Below are positions 23,934 to 35,295 of a stretch of 64,000 nt of DNA, piece by piece. Source of the stretch: Panaeolus papilionaceus. Its lineage: Eukaryota > Basidiomycota > Agaricomycetes > Agaricales. Every line of letters starts with the position of its first letter. The stretch's first letter is position 1. Both the position numbers and the translations under genes were made by a program. The notes below the pieces were generated by a model. It was not told where the DNA came from. It saw only the letters and a list, made by a program, of their open reading frames with translations, and searched no databases. The stretch covers positions 310,001 to 374,000 of the forward strand of contig JADNRZ010000011.1 in NCBI GenBank assembly GCA_015501605.1, written 5' to 3'.

Positions 23934-24486
23934 AGGTGGTATTGTCGCAGAGTGATTTAAAGGCAAGTGAGCTTGAATCGGAATAACGATACGACGTCGG
24001 TCTGTCCAAGTGATGAAGACATCAAGGTTCTCGCATGTCGTTCCAATTTCAGCCCTGTGTCGTGCTGCAGGCGCAAGGCACGTTGACCATGACCATATGG
24101 GGGCAATCGAGTGAGCACTGCATGTCATGTGCATGTAATCTCCAAACTTGTTCGAAATCAAAGTTGACCGACCGTTGATGTCTTTTCCAGGCATTCACTC
24201 GAGTTTAGTCTACCTTCGGTGTGCCCATCTATTTTGACGGACCGTTCGGCATTGATTTTCCGCTTTTCTGCCGCTTATTCGGAGATTGAGAGAAATCAAC
24301 GAAATGACATATTCGCACCAAATTTCATTTTAAGTTTCTTCCAATGCCATGTCGTGGTCCCGCCTGAGTCACAACTATGTAAATACCAATGCGGTCTTCG
24401 AAATGTTAGTGTTGCCTTATAAACCCCTCACACCCGCTTAATCTTGCTTTCTCTTCGACTCCACCCTCATCGTCTCAGGAGTTTGC
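23934..24486. other. intergenic (shared upstream region of GTPase 2 and MFS4)
   Basis: Divergent promoter region. From about 24300 onward it is duplicated upstream of MFS5 (from about 27925). A TATA box (TATAAA, 24419-24424) lies 62 bp before the MFS4 ATG and is conserved in the MFS5 copy. Confidence 0.5.
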
Positions 24487-26990
24487 ATGACTTACACGGA
24501 GACCACCCCTCTGCTCAATGACGAGGCTTTAGCAAAGCGGGATGCGGTTTACCGCCGCTTTTCAAATTCGAGAAAGGCTGCGATCGTAGCTATGGTGTCG
24601 GCTTGCGGCTTGATTCCTCGTAAGAATTTTCTCCCCCCTGGTTAGTTGGAAATGATCATAATTCTCTGCAGTATTTGTGGTTGGCACCTTCACGCCCTCA
24701 ATCCCACAGATTGCCAAAGAGATGAATTCTTCGGGACCAGTGGTGAAGTATGTTCTCGCAATCGCTGATTGCAATGCGCACGTTATTAACCTGTGCGAAA
24801 CTCAGTCTGGCTGTTAGCATTTCTGCTCTGGCTGCATCTACTGGTGGTCTCGTAGGGTCATCGTACTCGACACACTGTTCGTCGCGCGTTTGAATTCACG
24901 AGGTGTTTTATGACTTACCCTGATTCCAGATGGCCGTAGACCTGTTTACCTCTACTGTCTTCCTGTCCTCATGGTGGGCTCCTTGGGAGTGGCTTTGGCA
25001 AGAAGTATACCTACCCTCCTATTCTGGAGATTTTTCCAGTCGATGGGAGCTTCTCCAGGTCTCGTTCTTGGAGCAGGTGCGATTGGGGATATTTACAAAC
25101 TCGAACACCGTGGACGCGCCATGAGCGTTTTCTTCTCGGTTCGTCGTTTTCATCTAGGACGATTCAGATTTGACATTTCGTCGCTGATTCGGCTTTATCT
25201 CTCTAGGCATGTCTGCTTGGGCCGTCGCTTGCTCCAGTGGCTGGAGGTAGGATCCGAATAGCTACGCCATTCCTGCTGTAGTTGACGTCCTCGTGAACAG
25301 GCACTGTCACTTATTATTACTCGTGGAGAATTATGCAGGGATCTCTCGGGATCTTGGGCTTTGTGGTATGGGTAATGATGTTGAAGTTCTTCCCTGAGAC
25401 ATCTCAGCCTGGAGCTCGAGGGGTCGATGAGATCCTCGATAAAGGAGAAAAGCCCGGATTTATCTTCATCAATCCACTTCGTCCATTATGGCTGTTGCGG
25501 AGCCCAAGCTTGTTCGCGATTGTAAGGAAATACCCACTTCCTTTACCCACACATTCTAACTGTTATCTAGGGCTTGATTACATCGTCGTCACTGCTAACG
25601 TGGTTCGGTATGTAGAGACCGTCTGACCACACCAAGGCTTGACTACTGACATCGCTTCGTTCCTTCGCATCGAAGTTTTAATCGTTCCGTTGGCTTACAC
25701 ACTGGTAAAGCACAGTCCTCGACTTGGATTCAACTATTAACTCTGTCATAGGGTCAACGCTATAATATCGCCAATGACGCGCTAATCGGTGCTTGCTTTA
25801 TCCCAGGTGGCCTCGGAACGATGTGTACGTGCTATTTCAGGATACTGACAATGAATTGAATCAGAACTATTTATTGACTGCTTACGTTTCAGGCGGTGCA
25901 CCATTGATTGGCCGCATATCCGATCGTACCGTTATTGAGTGGCGGAAAAAGCGCGGAGGGGTTTGGTACCCAGAAGACCGCCTTCGAGCGGCAGTCATTC
26001 CTCTCGCAATATTTACCCCCATATCAGTGATGCTTTTCGGGTTGGCGAACCACTATATCGATGGGACACGTGGTCTGATCACTTGTCTCGTCATATTTTT
26101 CTTCAATGGAGTCGGAGTAAGTCTATCGAATAACCACATCGGGAGTCGGGACTGACTAACTGCGGGATTGATCGATAGGTGGAAATGGTCTGGGGACCTG
26201 TCGCTGCCTATCTTGTCGATGTGCTGCATTCGCGAAGTACGGAGGGTTTGGCCGCTACTGGGTACGTATTGTCATGTGTCTCTTCTCTGTTGATCCATAC
26301 TTACAATTCAAAATTCCTGTAGTGCTCTTCGTCAATCTTTTATGGCCATCGGTATTGCCATTGTCCTTCCCCTGATCAATCACATTGGTATCATAGCTAC
26401 AAACGTCATCGTAGCTGCCATATCATGGATGGGATTGTGGTATGCCATCTCCTAGCTCACCTTGTTCATTTATTGTATTAATCACATGCCTCGTCCTCTA
26501 CAGCATCCTGATCATCATGATACGCCACGGCGACAAGATGCGCCAGATGGTGGACATTGGGTTTTCGACGCCCGAGAATAACTAACTTCCATGTCATGTC
26601 ATGACGATTACGACGTTGACGATTCCCAAAAACAGTGTATCACACTTTAGCCTTACAACGCCAGCTTGTAAGAGGTTTTGTACTTTCGAATTCCGAATCA
26701 TGTATGTATGTATTTTCTTGAGTTTCATCCTTGCTTCGTTGGCCCACCTCGCTTTATGTTTGGATAACATGAGGCGCTAAAGGTCGTTCCAGACCCTCTC
26801 GAACGCCAAACGATTATCACAATGCCTTGCTTGAAATCACAAGAGATGTATATGGCGTACCATTGGAAATGACAGAGATAAGAATAAGGTTTGGGGCTAT
26901 AGGCTTCTACAGTCACACCCTAATATTCTGGGCGCTCAAGGGCGTCTGTAATCATAAATCAGTGACATTAGAACTTAATTAAACTGACAT
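24300..26990 (+). repeat. tandem segmental duplication, left copy
   Basis: A block of about 2.7 kb holding promoter, MFS4 and 3' flank is repeated at about 27925-30625 in direct orientation, about 1 kb apart. The similarity extends beyond the coding exons into introns and both flanks. The boundaries are approximate because they were set by eye. Confidence 0.75.
24487..26585 (+). CDS. MFS transporter 4 (DHA1-type, second subfamily)
   Basis: It starts MTYTETTPLLNDEALAKRDA. TPSIPQIAKEMNSSG, YGRRPVYLYCLPVLMVGSLG, LLGPSLAPVAGG (motif C), FPETSQPGARGVDEILDKGE and GRISDRTVIEWRKKRGG follow, and the protein ends DIGFSTPENN. The exon/intron plan matches copies 1-3, but the sequence is clearly distinct (for example IEWRKKRGGVWYPEDRLR against VKYRKARGGEWYPEDRLR), so copies 4 and 5 form a separate branch of the array. 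All exons are in frame. Proton-coupled export is the likely activity; the substrate is unknown. Confidence 0.85.
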
Positions 26991-28113
26991 ACCTTATTCG
27001 ACACAAAAAGGTTCCGATGGGCCGCCACAATGTCGCGATTTGGCCGAGTTCTCTTGTTAGTTTCAAAACTTCATGCGCGCACGGTTTACTTATTATTCCA
27101 GAACCTCAATATCAGTACGTTGCTTGCTATTACATGTCTATACCATTTTCTACGATATCATTATATTATTTACATTTGACAAGGACGCGGACATGTTTCA
27201 AATGTAAACCCAGTATTCATTTATTTTACCCCTATCTTAACCTACTTCGTGGGCGTACTAGGTCCCTGGCTAATGAATGATCTTAAAATGATTTAATACA
27301 CCCTCAGATGGATTCAGAGGTTCAAACCGTTCCCGACATTAAGACAATTATTTCGGCCGCCATGCTGTCCATTCGTATGAGTAATCTTGAGTATCCCTAA
27401 AGCATTGCGACATGGCCAGCTACAAGTCCAATAATCTGAATCGTTCTCAATTGAAGTCTCTAACTCGTTCTCCACGCCCCAATTTCCTATTCACCTCGTC
27501 CTTCAGTTAGCTTACAGTTACCTCGCTGAGATATCACTCAACTTCTACAACAATCCCCCTGCTATTCTCGTTTCTTTCATCCACCGGCCAAAGCCATGCG
27601 ACTAATGCAGCGGGAGACTGCATGAATCGCGAGGGTTAATGTTTGTGAGGTATCTCTTGTCTGAGTCGTGAGATTAAGGTTCAAGGTATATGCAGGATAC
27701 TCGAGCTCCCTTTATCTGCGTGGGCCTTCCTGAAAGAGACGACTTACTATTACATATAGCAAGGTCGCTGGAGTCGTGGCATTCAATGGGTATGTTAATA
27801 CTCTTTCATAAGCTTTAGACTTCATTTTATGCACATTATAATATTTATTGTTCGTTTTAATGTCTATTACCTTCGCGCTTAGCTTTTAGACGCAAGCAAG
27901 GGAAATGCCGCCATTCGCTCTAGTTCGCATCAGACTTCATTTTAAATTTCCTAACCTTCTTCCAGGGTCAATGCCATGTCGATGTCCTGCCTGAGTCACA
28001 ACTATGTGAGTACTAACGGGGTCTTCGAAATATTAGCGTTGCCTTATAAACCCCTCACACCCGCTTAATCTTGCTTTCTCTTCGACTCTACCCTAATCGT
28101 CTCAGGAGTTTGC
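26586..28113. other. intergenic between duplicated MFS4 and MFS5
   Basis: The first 400 bp are the 3' flank of MFS4 and are repeated after MFS5 (about 30215-30625). The middle (27000-27890) holds no recognisable gene. At 27889-27933 there is a short relic also present next to the retroelement at 58.46 and 59.18 kb. From about 27925 on is the duplicated promoter of MFS5. Confidence 0.5.
27889..27933 (-). mobile_element. short relic matching the flank of the 59-kb retroelement
   Basis: Read on the minus strand, this segment matches 58464-58476 joined to 59182-59226, i.e. the sequence on both sides of the 705-bp inverted-repeat insertion there. The shared core is AACTAGAGCGAATGG, then CGGCATTTCCCTTGCTTGCG. 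The copy here lacks the insertion and an 8-bp GC-rich piece. It is probably a fragment of a dispersed repeat or of the retroelement terminus. Confidence 0.45.
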
Positions 28114-30625
28114 ATGACTTACACGGAGACCACCCCTCTGCTCAATGACGAGGCTTTGGCAAAGCGGGATGCGGTTTACCGCCGCTTTTCAAATTCGAGA
28201 AAGGCTGCGATCGTAGCTATGGTGTCGGCTTGTGGCTTGATTCCTCGTAAGAAGTTTCCCCCCTCGTCAGTTGGTTAGTTGGAAATCATTGTAACCCCCG
28301 CAGTATTTGTGGTTGGCGCTTTCACGCCCTCAATCCCACAGATTGCCAAAGAGATGAATTCGTCGGGACCAGTGGTGAAGTATGTTCTCGCAATCGCAGA
28401 TTGCAATGCGCAGACTATTGACCGCTACGAAACTCAGTCTGGCTGTTAGCATATCCGCTCTGGCTGCATCTACTGGTGGTCTCGTGGGTTCATCTTACTC
28501 AACGCACTGTTCGTTGCGCGTTTGAATTTATAAACCGCATCATGGCTTACCGTTAGCACTTTAGATGGCCGCAGACCTGTTTACCTCTATTGTCTTCCCG
28601 TTCTCATGGTGGGCTCCTTTGGCGTGGCTTTGGCAGGAAGTATACCTGCCCTCCTATTCTGGAGGTTTTTCCAATCTATGGGAGCTTCTCCCGCACTTGT
28701 TCTTGGAGCAGGCGCGATTGGGGATATTTACAAACTTGAACACCGTGGACGCGCCATGAGCGTTTTCTTCTCGGTTCGTCGTTTTCATCTAGGACGATTC
28801 AGATTTGACATTTCGTCGCTGATTCGGCTTTATCTCTCTAGGCATGTCTGCTTGGGCCGTCGCTTGCTCCAGTGGCTGGAGGTAGGATCCGAATAGCTAC
28901 GCCATTCCTGCTGTAGTTGACGTCCTCGTGAACAGGCACTGTCACTTATTATTACTCGTGGAGAATTATGCAGGGATCTCTCGGGATCTTGGGCTTTGTG
29001 GTATGGGTAATGATGTTGAAGTTCTTCCCTGAGACATCTCAGCCTGGAGCTCGAGGGGTCGATGAGATCCTCGATAAAGGAGAAAAGCCCGGATTTATCT
29101 TCATCAATCCACTTCGTCCATTATGGCTGTTGCGGAGCCCAAGCTTGTTCGCAGTTGTAAGAGAGCAACGCCTGCCTTTACCCACACATTCTAACCGCTA
29201 TATAGGGATTAGTTTCATCTTCATCGCTACTAACGTGGACCGGTATGTGGAGGCCGTCTATCACTCACACCAAGGCTCGATTGCTGATTTCTTCCTCTCG
29301 AAGTTTTACTCGTTCCATTAGCTTACACAGTGGTAAAGCACAATTCTTCGACTTCGATTCTGCCATTAACTCTGTCATAGGGTCGACGCTATAATATCTC
29401 CAATGACGCTTTAATTGGTGCTTGCTTTATACCAGGCGGACTCGGAACGATGTGTACGTACTATTCCATGATACTTGCTGGCAATAAACTGAACTACTTA
29501 ACGATTGTTTGCATTTCAGGCGGTGCTCCTTTGATCGGTCGCATATCCGATCGTACCGTTATTGAGTGGCGGAAAAAGCGCGGAGGGGTTTGGTACCCAG
29601 AAGACCGCCTTCGAGCGGTAATCATCCCTATCTCAATAATTACCCCCATATCAGTGATGCTTTTCGGGTTGGCGAACCACTATATCGATGGAACACCTGG
29701 CTTGATTACCTGTCTCGTCTTATTCTTCTTCAATGGAGTCGGAGTAAGTCTATCGAATAACCACATCGGGAGTCGGGACTGACTGCGGGATTGATCGATA
29801 GGTGGAAATGGCCTGGGGACCTGTCGCTGCCTATCTTGTCGATGTACTACACTCGCGAAGTGCGGAGAGTCTAGCCGCCACTGGGTACGTATCGACATCT
29901 GCCCCCCGCTGATCTATGTATACCAACTTCCAATTCTTAAAAATGCTATAGTGCCCTTCGTTCATTATTCATGGCCATGGGAATTGCCATTGTCCTTCCC
30001 CTGATCAACCAAATTGGTATCGTAGCTACAAACGCCATCGTAGCTGCAATATCATGGATAGGACTATGGTGCGTAAACGACACCGCTCATGCTTCTTATT
30101 ACCTTACTGATCAAATCCCTTGTCCTCTACAGTATATTGCTCACCATGATACGCCACGGCGACAAAATGCGCCAGATGGTGGATGTCGGATTCTCGACAC
30201 CCCAGAACAACTAACTTTCATGTTATGTCCTGACGACTACGACGCCGACGATTCCCAAAAATAGTGTATCACACTTTAGCCTTACAATACCACCTTGTAA
30301 GAGGTTTTGTACTCTCTGAATCATGTATGTATGTATTTTCTCGAGTTTCATCTTTGCTTAGTTGGCCTCCTCGCTTTATGCTTGGATAACATGAGGCGCC
30401 AGAGGTCGATCCAGACCCTCTCGAACGCCAAACGATCATCACAGCACAGTGCATGAAACCACACAATGTGTATATGACGTCGAAGAGCTGCGATCACTTC
30501 ATATTGGAAATGTCAGAGATAAGAATAAAGTTTTGCGATATATACTCCATATACTCACCCAAACGTCAGGCGCTCGAGGGCGTCTGTAACCATAAATTAG
30601 TGGCTCCAATGCTTAATTAATCTGA
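27925..30625 (+). repeat. tandem segmental duplication, right copy
   Basis: Direct repeat of about 24300-26990. It includes a 415-bp tract (28738-29152) identical to 25103-25517. Confidence 0.75.
28114..30214 (+). CDS. MFS transporter 5 (DHA1-type, recent duplicate of MFS4)
   Basis: It starts MTYTETTPLLNDEALAKRDA, identical to MFS4, and ends DVGFSTPQNN. All exons remain in frame, including the variable stretch at 29205-29334, so the copy looks functional. FVVGAFTPSIPQIAKEMNSS, LLGPSLAPVAGG, FPETSQPGARGVDEILDKGE and GRISDRTVIEWRKKRGG are kept. Differences from MFS4 are scattered over the 5' and 3' thirds, while 28738-29152 is identical, introns included. The promoter TATA box is at 28045-28050. 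Function as for MFS4. Confidence 0.85.
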
Positions 30626-33600
30626 CGCTGGAAGGTCCTGAGGGCTGGCGAACTGCCGTGATTTCGCCTCCATTCTTACTATGTCGTAGTGGCGTAGCCG
30701 AGCTCTCGAACAATTGCCCAGGCTGGGCAATCACTGCAGCATGCTTACACAGTCTTGAACTCGGAAGGGACTGCCTCGAGCCGAAGATAAGGAGACCACG
30801 CCCTGCCTTTGCTCGAACCAATTGGAACAGATCTTGGCTGGAAATGAATGAAGTGATGTCAGGTTCTTCATACTTTGGAGAGAAGTACCCCGGACACTTC
30901 TCTTCGAAAAACACACATGATCTGCATTTATTTAGGCTTGAGTTGGGAAAGTGCTCTCACTTTTTTGGATGGTGCATGTCGGGCGTGGTTATTTTTCAGT
31001 GATGCTTTAACCTGTGCTGGGAGGGGGGGTGTTGGGTGAGCTCGCTGTGTATTGTATCAATCAGTGATGGTAGCGGTTATTGCTATACGAAGCGATCCAG
31101 GGCTGTTACAGTAGTTGAGATATGGACTTTGTATCAGAGAACTGTCATTGTTGTAAGGCGGTCTGATGAACTGGTTAGAGGTTGTAAGTAGGAGGGGCTC
31201 ATCTGGATAGCATACGGTTATATGGCTATGGTCAACCGACAATACCGCAGTGGCGAAACCCCGACCATTCGATGCGTTGGAATTGTTGAGATGTTGGACA
31301 TTGCAGTATAATTTATAGATATGTCTCCCGTTGCCTGATGCTAGAGTAACTGGGTATGACAAGCGCCCAAATTTCAAACTTAGAAGTCTGCATCTCCCTG
31401 GAGTCGTCGTTGCGCCTGAGGGGATATGTTCGCAATATCTCTCCCCGACGCCCCCGTCGGCGTTATCTTCCCCAATTGGTACAGCGTCTTGCCACGTGAG
31501 GCACAATGAAGAGCACGTGGACATTACGTCATACCTACTTACACTACGTGATAGGGGCTTCGAACTTTGGGAAGACCTCTCCGTAGGCACTGATACACAG
31601 TTGAGAAGGTCTAGTATAACTTCTCTTATCAGATTATGAGGCCAAATACCTTTTAGGAACTTTGATAGAGTTCATTATGTCTAAGCAGGATATTCCGTGA
31701 TGTCGGAAATCATCGAAGGGTATGATGCAGTACAGTTACTTTTCGAGGAATTGTAGAGTGGTATCAAGGCAACATATCGGTACAATACCAGCCGGAGAAC
31801 TGAACCAGGATTATAATGGTAATCTTTTGATTATTGATGATACTTGTATACTGACAAACGGTTTCTACAACGCTTCGAAAGTTTCAGATAGTGAAACCTT
31901 GCTCATTTCAACTACGCTCAGCTCAGTAAGTACCATCAGGAGCGGTGCCAGAGGACACACCAGCCCCTATTTCCATCTTTACGAGAACCTACACCTCCAG
32001 GTATCCCTGAAGGTCAGCTGTCAATGTCACCCGGTACCGAAGGACTCGCAGTGGAAATTACCCAGTTCACGCCGTGCATATCCCTCTGTTATCCAGGTTG
32101 AAGCGTTTACTATTAGCAAGCGTTCGATGTACATGCGAGTATGTATCACCTTTGCTCGAGCGTAATTATGCATATGCGCTAAAGACTTCATGTTCTTCAC
32201 AAATTTTATGCACCCCCGTCGTTAAATTGGTGTCCATATTCCCGCACTCACCGCTTATTAGGTATATTACCGGAGTCCGAATCTCCGATGCTGTGCCGTG
32301 TTATGCAGCCTTGGTTGGCTTTGTACTTAGTAACTTACAGAGGTAATTCAGGGATGAGTAGCGGGGTGATTGAAACCTTGGTCTCTGGGTTGAATATCCA
32401 GACTATTTGCAATTTTGTGGAAGGTTGAGGTAGTTTGAAATCGCCATTGGCCGTTGGACAGCAATTCGAGAGCGATCCGGAAAGGTAGGGCTACTTCGAA
32501 TGATCCTGAGTATTGAATTGGTGGATGATAGCATTGATAAGACTGAACAGGAGAACTTTTTGTCTTTCTCAAATAGAGCAATTGAATAAATGAATGCCTT
32601 TGCGTGCTTTTAGGTTTAACCTTAAGTGTAGTAAAGTAAAGTAGATATGTCATTCATTGTCAGGCGGCCTAAAAGAGGAGAGGGAATCAATTAAAGGGGT
32701 GGACATAGGTTGGGTCACAGCTACATGCATCTGAATTGGCTGAACTTGTCAATGTTATGCATTGCTGAATGGGTGGAGTCCGAGGTGAGAAGGAGTGGCT
32801 TTATATTAGGCGTGTGTAGATGTCAGGTTGGCTATTGAATAAGAAAGAATGCTAAATGTATTTCAGGTGAACGTGATTCCCCGAGTGGCTCTTCACTTCG
32901 ACGACAGGCACTGCCTCGTTCTGGTGTTGATGGGGTCATGGGAGTGTAGCGTCACCAATCGACTATAAGTAAGTCTGCATTGGAGAGACATTTATAGATT
33001 GATTAGTCGACGTTTAGTGTTGTGGCTCATCTAGCCTTGTACTTTGGCCGCGGGGGGCGTTGTGGCTAATACTCTAGTGATGCTTTTGTTCTGTGGTGGC
33101 TTTGCTAGGATAACGGAGACATGCGATGTCGGACGATGGTATTGAGCGGAGGTGAGTGGCTATTATTGACACGTCCATATCTGGCCAGCACGTCATGTAG
33201 ATAATCGCATGTATGTCATTCACAGGAGCTCGAAAGGAAAGGAACTTTGACTACAATTGTGTAGGTGAGCACCACCGTGCTGGGGGTTTAGCCTTGAATC
33301 ACCCCGATATGGAAACATAGTGGAAATGGCTGGTGTTGCAATTCTAATGGTGATAATGTAATTATAACCTCCGGGGAGCCTGGGGGGGATCCAGAGGGGC
33401 GTGGGCTCCACGTGAGTGAGAAGTTGAAACGCCCGCTGGAGTTTCGATGGGTCAATGTGGATGCTCAGATGTTTGTGGGCGGGATGGATGAGGTGTGGGC
33501 GGTTGTGTATGGATGTGGGTCGGGGATTCGAGAGGAGATGATAGGTCCAACAAATTATCTATACTAGACGACTCATGGTAATCGTATACCAGTTCTGGGA

Positions 33601-35295
33601 TTATAGGGTGCTTCTCGAGCTTACATTTTGACTCCACGGGCAATCGACGCTCCACGGTATGCAAGATAGTTCAGGTAAGCTTTGAATACGAAGCAGCAAT
33701 TTTGAATCTGGGGACCCTTTGGTATGGCAGGATTGCGCGCCCACAACCCTAAATTTGTGACGAGCGGTATATCTAAAGTTCCACAACTGCCCTTTAACAA
33801 CGAACCGCGCATACCGGCGGGGAGTAAAAATGAGCTGTTGGTGACTCAGATATGACCATGTATCATCATGTTGCCACTGATGAGGACGGCGCTAAGCAGT
33901 GTCCGCATAACCGAAACTCGCCGTTCTCGTTGTCCCAGATTTACGGATTACCTTTCTCAGTGTGCAGTGGTATTCAGATGATGTGTTGGCCGCTTGAGTT
34001 GAGTCATTGATACGGCCGTTTATAATACTATAAAGCGGTGTCTGGGATGGTAGCTGAGCAACATTGATCAGGGCCAGGACACGCGGGCGCCCGTGCTGCA
34101 GGGTAATGTGGAAATACGGCACTGAACAAGGACTAGATTTCTTTTCGCGGTAAGTAATTGTGGAAACGGGCATATTGCCAGCGTAATGATGCATGTCATT
34201 CAAACAACCTGAGGCTTTTACTTGCCGCGTGCTCAGACCGGGGTCCTGAAGCATCTGCATAGAGAGGTGGTAAATATGTGCATTTTATTCGCACTTGTTG
34301 CACGTTTGACTGCGCAGCTTAGGTGAGTAACCGTATGTAGTATCGTTGGAGATACGTATGAGGTATATTTTTTGTGCGTTTGATGTGCACGGGGGGTCGA
34401 AACTGTGGTGGCGAAGCAGGGTGCATGAGAATGAGAGCAACTTTTTGAGGGTGCGTATTGGCAGCGTGTCTATGCAAGGGTTCATAAACAGGCTCAATAC
34501 CCGGACGGTTAACCCCGAATGATCTGGGTATTCTGGATGAGATTATAATGTCATGGTCGAAAAAATCCCTTGTGTGAGATAGGTACTGATAATACATGAG
34601 TATCCTGGTACCCGATTGGTGATACTGACGAACAATTATTACACTCTCCCTTCGACCTTTGATAGTCTTGCAGGGTAGATAATTGAATACAGTTAATCTC
34701 AAATGGTAAATCAAGACTTGTTGTTGATGTTTTGCAGTAGGAAACTTGGTACATAAACCAAGACAAAGATGATACTCTGTAACATGTGGGTTTCCAGAGT
34801 AAAAGGGATTGTGCCCATGGAGAAGGATCAGAATTTATCTTGACGGAAAGGCGGAGAATTGAGAGATGCCTCGAGGCAGTTGTTTTGATGGTCGTGTCCC
34901 TGTGGAGATTAAAAATGGGTGTCCGAAGTCCGTTGGTCGCGTGTGTTGGCTGGTTCGGATTGGCGATGAAGGGGGGTGTGCTTGCTTAAGTAATCTTTCA
35001 GCCCCAATATGTGGATGTTCGGACGGTCATGGTTCGACAAGTTTCTCATTTCTCTCCCTTTCGATATCCATCCAACCTTCATCTTCATATATCTCCCCTT
35101 CTTGGTTCTGTTTGTTACAAGTATAATGGACGATTGTTGATTCGATTCACATCAAAGTACGTGGATCTATACAATTTCAACAACTGCAGCCCAGAAAGGC
35201 GCCAGCAATGACCATTGATGTCAATTTGGGATCGGGCATTGTCAATATTATATGTACTGATTTTATGATGTTCATAGGGTTGAATTCAGTGTATT
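30215..35295. other. 5-kb gene desert
   Basis: After the duplicated 3' flank (to about 30625) I find no gene. The longest frames are a 177-codon minus frame at 31057-31590, a 147-codon plus frame at 31722-32165 and a 131-codon minus frame at 34319-34714. None shows a family motif, a credible start context or joinable neighbours. The composition is mixed, with G-rich stretches around 33030-33060 and 33420-33540. It may hold decayed mobile elements or non-coding transcripts. Confidence 0.4.

Noticed and set aside
24009..24194. 87-residue N-terminal extension of GTPase 2 from the ATG at 24194
   Set aside because: Paralogues begin a dozen to forty residues before the P-loop; the ATG at 23933 gives a comparable length, so the extension is probably 5' UTR, though not excluded.
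27300..27380. GGTTCAAACC resembling a tRNA B box
   Set aside because: No acceptor stem, D-arm or A box could be placed at the right distances; no tRNA gene was found in the window.
31057..31590. 177-codon minus-strand frame in the gene desert
   Set aside because: No domain, no signal peptide, no compatible neighbouring exons; an overlapping plus frame is equally open.
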